From SIG480 sp045636165 (GTDB lineage Bacteria > Bacillota > Clostridia > Oscillospirales > JAAYXM01), in assembly GCA_045636165.1 (NCBI GenBank), contig JAZTWZ010000057.1:1-9745 (forward strand): a stretch of 9,745 bases of DNA, in the 5' to 3' direction. Made by a program: the position numbers and the translations under genes. Each line of letters starts with the position of its first letter. The stretch's first letter is position 1. Positions 6,939-9,745 of the stretch are shown one piece after another. The notes beneath the pieces are model-generated. The model was not told the DNA's origin. It did not search any database and saw nothing but the letters and a program-made list of their open reading frames with translations.

Positions 6939-9341
6939 ATGAAGTACGATTTTAATGCTATTGAAAAAAAGTGGCAGAAGCGCTGGGAGGAAGAAAAAGC
7001 TTTCGCGGCTTCAAACGGCGGCGATAAGGAAAAGTTCTATGCGCTCGTTGAGTTCCCGTATCCGTCAGGAAACGGTCTCCATGTAGGACACGCCCGTCCT
7101 TATACTGCACTTGATGTTGTTTCGAGAAAACGCCGTATGGACGGTTACAATGTTCTCTTCCCGATGGGATGGGATGCTTTCGGTCTTCCGACAGAAAACT
7201 TTGCAATTCAGCATAAAATTCACCCGAGAGAAGTAACAAAGAAGAATGTTGCATTCTTCAAGTCGCAGCTTACATCACTCGGTTACTCTATCGACTGGGA
7301 CCGCGAAATCAACACAACTGACCCGAACTACTTCAAGTGGACACAGTGGATATTCTTAAAGCTTTTTGAAAAGGGTCTTGCATATAAGATGCAGATGCCT
7401 GTTAACTGGTGTACCTCCTGTAAGTGCGTTCTTGCAAACGAAGAGGTCGTAAACGGCGTTTGCGAGCGTTGCGGAAGCGAAGTTGTCCGCAAGGATAAGA
7501 GCCAGTGGATGCTCAAGATTACGGAGTATGCAGAGCGTCTTATAAACGACCTTGACGATGTTGACTTTATTGAGCGCGTCAAGATTCAGCAGAAGAACTG
7601 GATAGGCAAGTCAACAGGTGCAGAGGTCAAGTTTGAGACAACTGCAAACGATACCCTCACGGTTTACACAACCCGTCCCGACACACTTTTCGGTGCTACA
7701 TATATGGTTATTTCACCTGAGCATCCGTATGTCGAGAAGTGGAAGGATCTTATCTCAAATTACGATGAGGTAAAGGCGTATGTCGAAACCTCTGCAAAGA
7801 AGTCTGACTTTGAGCGTACAGAGCTTGCAAAGGATAAGACAGGAGCACGCCTTATGGGTGTTTCTGCTATCAACCCCGTGAACGGAAAAGAAATTCCGAT
7901 ATTCATTTCAGACTATGTTCTTATGTCCTACGGTACGGGTGCTATCATGGCTGTTCCTGCTCACGATACACGCGACTGGGATTTTGCAAAGAAGTTTGAC
8001 CTTCCGATAATCGAAGTTGTTGCAGGCGGTGATGTCGAAAACGCGGCATTTACTGATGTAGAGACAGGAAAGATGGTAAACTCTGACTTCCTTGACGGTC
8101 TTGAAGTAGCTGATGCAAAGAAGAAGATTATCGAGTTCCTTGCAGAAAAGGGCATCGGTACACCGAAGACAAACTACAAGCTCCGTGACTGGGTATTCTC
8201 CCGTCAGCGTTACTGGGGCGAGCCGATTCCGCTCGTTTACTGCCCTGTTTGTGGATGGGTTCCCGTTCCGGAGAGCGAGCTTCCGCTTGAGCTTCCGGAT
8301 GTTGAATCGTATGAGCCGACAGATAACGGTGAAAGCCCGATTGCAAATATTACCGAATGGGTAAACACAACTTGTCCGAAGTGTGGCGCAGCTGCAAAGC
8401 GCGAGACAGATACAATGCCGCAGTGGGCAGGCTCAAGCTGGTACTTTCTCCGTTATATGGATCCGCATTGCGACACAGCCCTTGCTTCAAAAGAAGCTCT
8501 TGAGTACTGGGCACCTGTCGATTGGTACAACGGCGGTATGGAGCATACAACTCTCCACCTTCTCTACTCACGCTTCTGGCATAAGTTCCTCTATGATATC
8601 GGCGTTGTTTCGACAAAGGAGCCGTATGCAAAGCGCACAAGCCACGGTATGATTCTTGGTGAGAACGGCGAGAAGATGTCAAAGTCACGCGGAAATGTCA
8701 TTAACCCGAACGACATCATTGACCAGTACGGCGCAGATACTATGCGTTTGTATATTATGTATATCGGTGACTTTGAAAAGGTTGCATCATGGGACAGCCA
8801 GGCTGTTCGCGGATGTAAGCGCTTCCTCGACCGCGTATGGAATCTCGCAGAGAGTGCAGATGCTTCAGACGAGATTACAGCAAAGAACGAGGCATCTATC
8901 CACAAGACAATCAAGAAGGTCAGCGAAGACATTGAGAATATGAAGTTCAACACCGCGATTGCTGCAATGATGGCACTCATCAATGAGCTTTCAGCTAACG
9001 GCACAACACGCGGAGAGATGAAGATTCTCCTCGCTCTCCTCAACCCGTTTGCTCCGCACCTTACAGAAGAGCTCTGGGAGTCTTACGGTGAAAAGGAACT
9101 TCTCTCACTTTCAGCATGGCCGAAGTTTGACGAGAGCAAGACACGCGCTTCCGAGGTTGAGATTGCAGTTCAGGTATGCGGAAAGATAAAGAGCCGTATT
9201 ATCGTTGCTGCAGACCTTGCGGATGACGAGGTTGTAGCTCTTGCATGCGAAGAAGAAAAGGTAAAGGAAGCACTTGCAAGCGGCAAACTTGTAAAGAGCA
9301 TTGTTGTAAAAAACAGGCTTGTAAATCTTATCATTAAGTAA
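6939..9341 (+). CDS. leuS: Leucyl-tRNA synthetase
   Basis: LeuS is the class Ia synthetase that charges tRNA-Leu in the cytoplasm and edits mischarged norvaline or isoleucine. The 800 residues match the Firmicutes-type length (about 800). Visible parts: HIGH-type HVGH at 48-51 within PYPSGNGLHVGHARPYT; a Cys4 zinc knuckle C158/C161/C175/C178; the CP1 editing domain at about 223-415 with TTRPDT at 244-249 and AHDTRD at 341-346 (post-transfer editing Thr and Asp retained); a second Cys4 site C435/C438/C479/C482; tRNA/active-site segment TMPQWAGSSWYFLRY at 492-506; KMSKS at 579-583; then the anticodon-binding helical domain and a small C-terminal domain ending VVKNRLVNLIIK. GMILGENGEKMSKS shows that the leucine-specific insert seen in E. 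coli is absent. AGAGGGGA at 6925-6932 lies 6 bases before the ATG and overlaps the rsfS stop, leaving no room for a T-box leader. All catalytic motifs look intact. Confidence 0.98.
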   Translation: MKYDFNAIEKKWQKRWEEEKAFAASNGGDKEKFYALVEFPYPSGNGLHVGHARPYTALDVVSRKRRMDGYNVLFPMGWDAFGLPTENFAIQHKIHPREVTKKNVAFFKSQLTSLGYSIDWDREINTTDPNYFKWTQWIFLKLFEKGLAYKMQMPVNWCTSCKCVLANEEVVNGVCERCGSEVVRKDKSQWMLKITEYAERLINDLDDVDFIERVKIQQKNWIGKSTGAEVKFETTANDTLTVYTTRPDTLFGATYMVISPEHPYVEKWKDLISNYDEVKAYVETSAKKSDFERTELAKDKTGARLMGVSAINPVNGKEIPIFISDYVLMSYGTGAIMAVPAHDTRDWDFAKKFDLPIIEVVAGGDVENAAFTDVETGKMVNSDFLDGLEVADAKKKIIEFLAEKGIGTPKTNYKLRDWVFSRQRYWGEPIPLVYCPVCGWVPVPESELPLELPDVESYEPTDNGESPIANITEWVNTTCPKCGAAAKRETDTMPQWAGSSWYFLRYMDPHCDTALASKEALEYWAPVDWYNGGMEHTTLHLLYSRFWHKFLYDIGVVSTKEPYAKRTSHGMILGENGEKMSKSRGNVINPNDIIDQYGADTMRLYIMYIGDFEKVASWDSQAVRGCKRFLDRVWNLAESADASDEITAKNEASIHKTIKKVSEDIENMKFNTAIAAMMALINELSANGTTRGEMKILLALLNPFAPHLTEELWESYGEKELLSLSAWPKFDESKTRASEVEIAVQVCGKIKSRIIVAADLADDEVVALACEEEKVKEALASGKLVKSIVVKNRLVNLIIK

Positions 9342-9355
9342 AAAACGAAATTTAC

Positions 9356-9374
9356 GAATAATTTAAAATTATTC
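9356..9374. repeat. AT-rich palindrome at the UP-element position of the rpsU promoter
   Basis: Two 9-base arms, GAATAATTT and AAATTATTC, form a perfect inverted repeat around a single A. With a predicted start site near 9413 it spans about -57 to -39, the usual position of an UP element contacted by the RNA polymerase alpha subunits. The all-A/T interior supports that reading. Alternatives are an operator for a dimeric regulator or a weak remnant hairpin after leuS; the lack of a following T-run and the weak A/T pairing argue against an efficient terminator. Confidence 0.5.
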
Positions 9375-9377
9375 TTG

Positions 9378-9406
9378 TTGACATTAAAGAAGTTTTTTAT
9401 TATAAT
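9378..9406 (+). promoter_or_regulatory. Consensus housekeeping sigma promoter for rpsU
   Basis: TTGACA at 9378-9383 and TATAAT at 9401-9406 are separated by exactly 17 bases, a full match to the primary sigma (SigA/sigma-70) consensus. The start site is expected at about 9412-9414. It lies between the leuS stop and the rpsU ribosome binding site and faces rpsU. A perfect match plus an AT-rich upstream tract implies strong, constitutive or growth-linked expression. No extended -10 TG is present at the usual position. Confidence 0.9.
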
Positions 9407-9439
9407 GGTAATGTTAATATTCATTTTCTGTACTGATCG

Positions 9440-9449
9440 CGGAGGGAGG
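9440..9449 (+). promoter_or_regulatory. Strong ribosome binding site of rpsU
   Basis: The run CGGAGGGAGG contains two overlapping GGAGG-like cores, ending 7 to 8 bases before the rpsU ATG at 9457. It is the longest and most G-rich Shine-Dalgarno stretch in the window, in keeping with high output of a ribosomal protein. Confidence 0.75.
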
Positions 9450-9456
9450 GATAACA

Positions 9457-9636
9457 ATGTCAGAAATCCGTATAAAGGAAAACGAGTCTTTGGAGAGTGC
9501 TCTCAAAAGATTCAAGCGTTCCTGCGCAAAGTCAGGCGTTCTCTCCGAGCTGCGTAAGCGAGAGCATTATGAAAGCCCGAGCGTAAAGCGCCGTAAGAAG
9601 AGCGAAGCCGCACGCGCAAAGAAAAAGAGATATTAA
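9457..9636 (+). CDS. rpsU: 30S ribosomal protein S21
   Basis: S21 is a small basic protein of the 30S platform near the anti-Shine-Dalgarno end of 16S rRNA and helps select mRNAs at initiation. The frame encodes 59 residues beginning MSEIRIKENESLESALKRFK, followed by RSCAKSGVLSELRKREHYE and a Lys/Arg-rich tail ending AARAKKKRY, which matches the family over its full length (about 57-70). It is short enough to be missed by cutoffs of 60 or more codons. It has its own consensus promoter and strong ribosome binding site upstream and a terminator starting 5 bases after the stop, so it appears monocistronic, without the yqeY partner seen in some Firmicutes or the dnaG-rpoD partners of E. coli. Identification is secure. 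Confidence 0.95.
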   Translation: MSEIRIKENESLESALKRFKRSCAKSGVLSELRKREHYESPSVKRRKKSEAARAKKKRY

Positions 9637-9640
9637 GAAG

Positions 9641-9673
9641 AAAACCGCAAGGCAAATTTGCCTTGCGGTTTTT
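9641..9673 (+). terminator. Rho-independent terminator of rpsU
   Basis: A perfect 16-base inverted repeat (9641-9656 with 9657-9672) has a GC-rich core CCGCAAGGC / GCCTTGCGG closed by an AAATTT loop, followed by a five-T run at 9669-9673. It starts 5 bases after the rpsU stop. The A-rich flank on the left gives a U-rich tract on the opposite strand too, so it may also work in reverse. Confidence 0.92.
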
Positions 9674-9695
9674 GCTATGTATTATAAGTTATTGT

Positions 9696-9729
9696 AAAAA
9701 AAGAGCTGTGACGAATTTCGTCACAGCTC
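9696..9729 (-). terminator. Rho-independent terminator reading on the minus strand
   Basis: Arms GAGCTGTGACGAA (9703-9715) and TTCGTCACAGCTC (9717-9729) pair perfectly over 13 bases, about 11 realistically with a small AATTT loop. Seven A residues at 9696-9702 become a U7 tract after the hairpin only when read on the minus strand; nothing T-rich follows on the plus strand. It therefore probably ends a leftward gene whose body lies beyond the right edge. The last 16 bases (9730-9745) are too few to call that gene, though one minus-strand frame is open to a TGA at 9723-9725 inside the stem. Confidence 0.8.
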
Positions 9730-9745
9730 ATTGAAGCCTTCGGGG

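Larger units (their letters stand above)
9342..9456. other. leuS-rpsU intergenic region
   Basis: This is the only sizeable gap between genes in the window. It is AT-rich, unlike the flanking genes. It contains an AT palindrome, a consensus promoter and a purine-rich ribosome binding site for rpsU, each entered separately. I see no GC-stem-plus-T-run terminator for leuS in it, so some readthrough from the upstream operon into rpsU is possible. The transcribed leader expected from the promoter is about 44 bases and shows no obvious strong hairpin. Confidence 0.8.

Noticed and set aside
9375..9557. + strand 60-codon frame with a membrane-like start (MLTLKKFFIIMVMLIF)
   Set aside because: Its first codons overlap the -35 and -10 of the rpsU promoter, it has no ribosome binding site, and its second half is rpsU read out of frame.
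9681..9709. Minus-strand TATAAT between the two final hairpins
   Set aside because: The hexamer 17 bases upstream on that strand reads ACAGCT, far from TTGACA, and lies in the terminator stem; firing left would only run into the rpsU terminator and antisense rpsU.
1..9745. Mobile elements, CRISPR arrays, tRNA or rRNA genes, defence-like or prophage cassettes
   Set aside because: No transposase or integrase motifs, no regularly spaced direct repeats, no tRNA cloverleaf, and no gap between genes larger than 115 bases apart from the right end.

Overview
This window is ordinary core chromosome of a low-to-moderate GC Gram-positive bacterium, most likely a member of Clostridia (gut Oscillospirales-like lineages would fit, but this is an inference from gene order and protein flavour, not a database match). 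The arguments are: SMC followed directly by FtsY; the NadD-YqeK-LCP-RsfS-LeuS order; an FtsY without a long acidic N-terminal region; a LeuRS without the leucine-specific insert found in E. coli; strong purine-rich ribosome binding sites; and the standard code with TAA, TAG and TGA all used as stops. Every gene recognised is on the + strand.

Layout. Positions 1-2904 hold the C-terminal four-fifths or so of the chromosome-condensation ATPase SMC, with its start off the left edge. It is followed by ftsY (SRP receptor), rdgB (XTP/dITP pyrophosphatase), nadD (nicotinate-nucleotide adenylyltransferase), yqeK (HD-domain Ap4A hydrolase), a LytR-CpsA-Psr (LCP) cell-wall ligase, rsfS (ribosomal silencing factor) and leuS (leucyl-tRNA synthetase), ending at 9341. 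Gaps between these eight genes run from a 4-base overlap to 16 bases, with no terminator or convincing promoter inside, so they look like one long operon entering from the left. A 115-base intergenic region then carries a textbook housekeeping promoter (TTGACA, 17 bases, TATAAT) with an AT-rich palindrome at the usual UP-element position. This promoter drives a 59-codon rpsU (ribosomal protein S21). Two strong hairpins follow. The first terminates rpsU. The second has its U-tract on the minus strand, so it probably ends a convergent gene beyond the right edge.

How the genes fit together. The cluster is growth-linked housekeeping: chromosome segregation (SMC), membrane protein targeting (FtsY), nucleotide-pool cleaning (RdgB), NAD synthesis (NadD), alarmone-like dinucleotide removal (YqeK), envelope polymer attachment (LCP), and control or supply of translation (RsfS, LeuS, S21).

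No mobile element, CRISPR array, tRNA, rRNA, riboswitch or defence-like system was seen, and I found no new biological system here. The points worth a second look are modest: the rpsU promoter architecture, the gene order that fuses two usually separate clusters, the position of leuS without a leader of its own, two intact Cys4 sites in LeuRS, and three starts that sit inside longer open frames.
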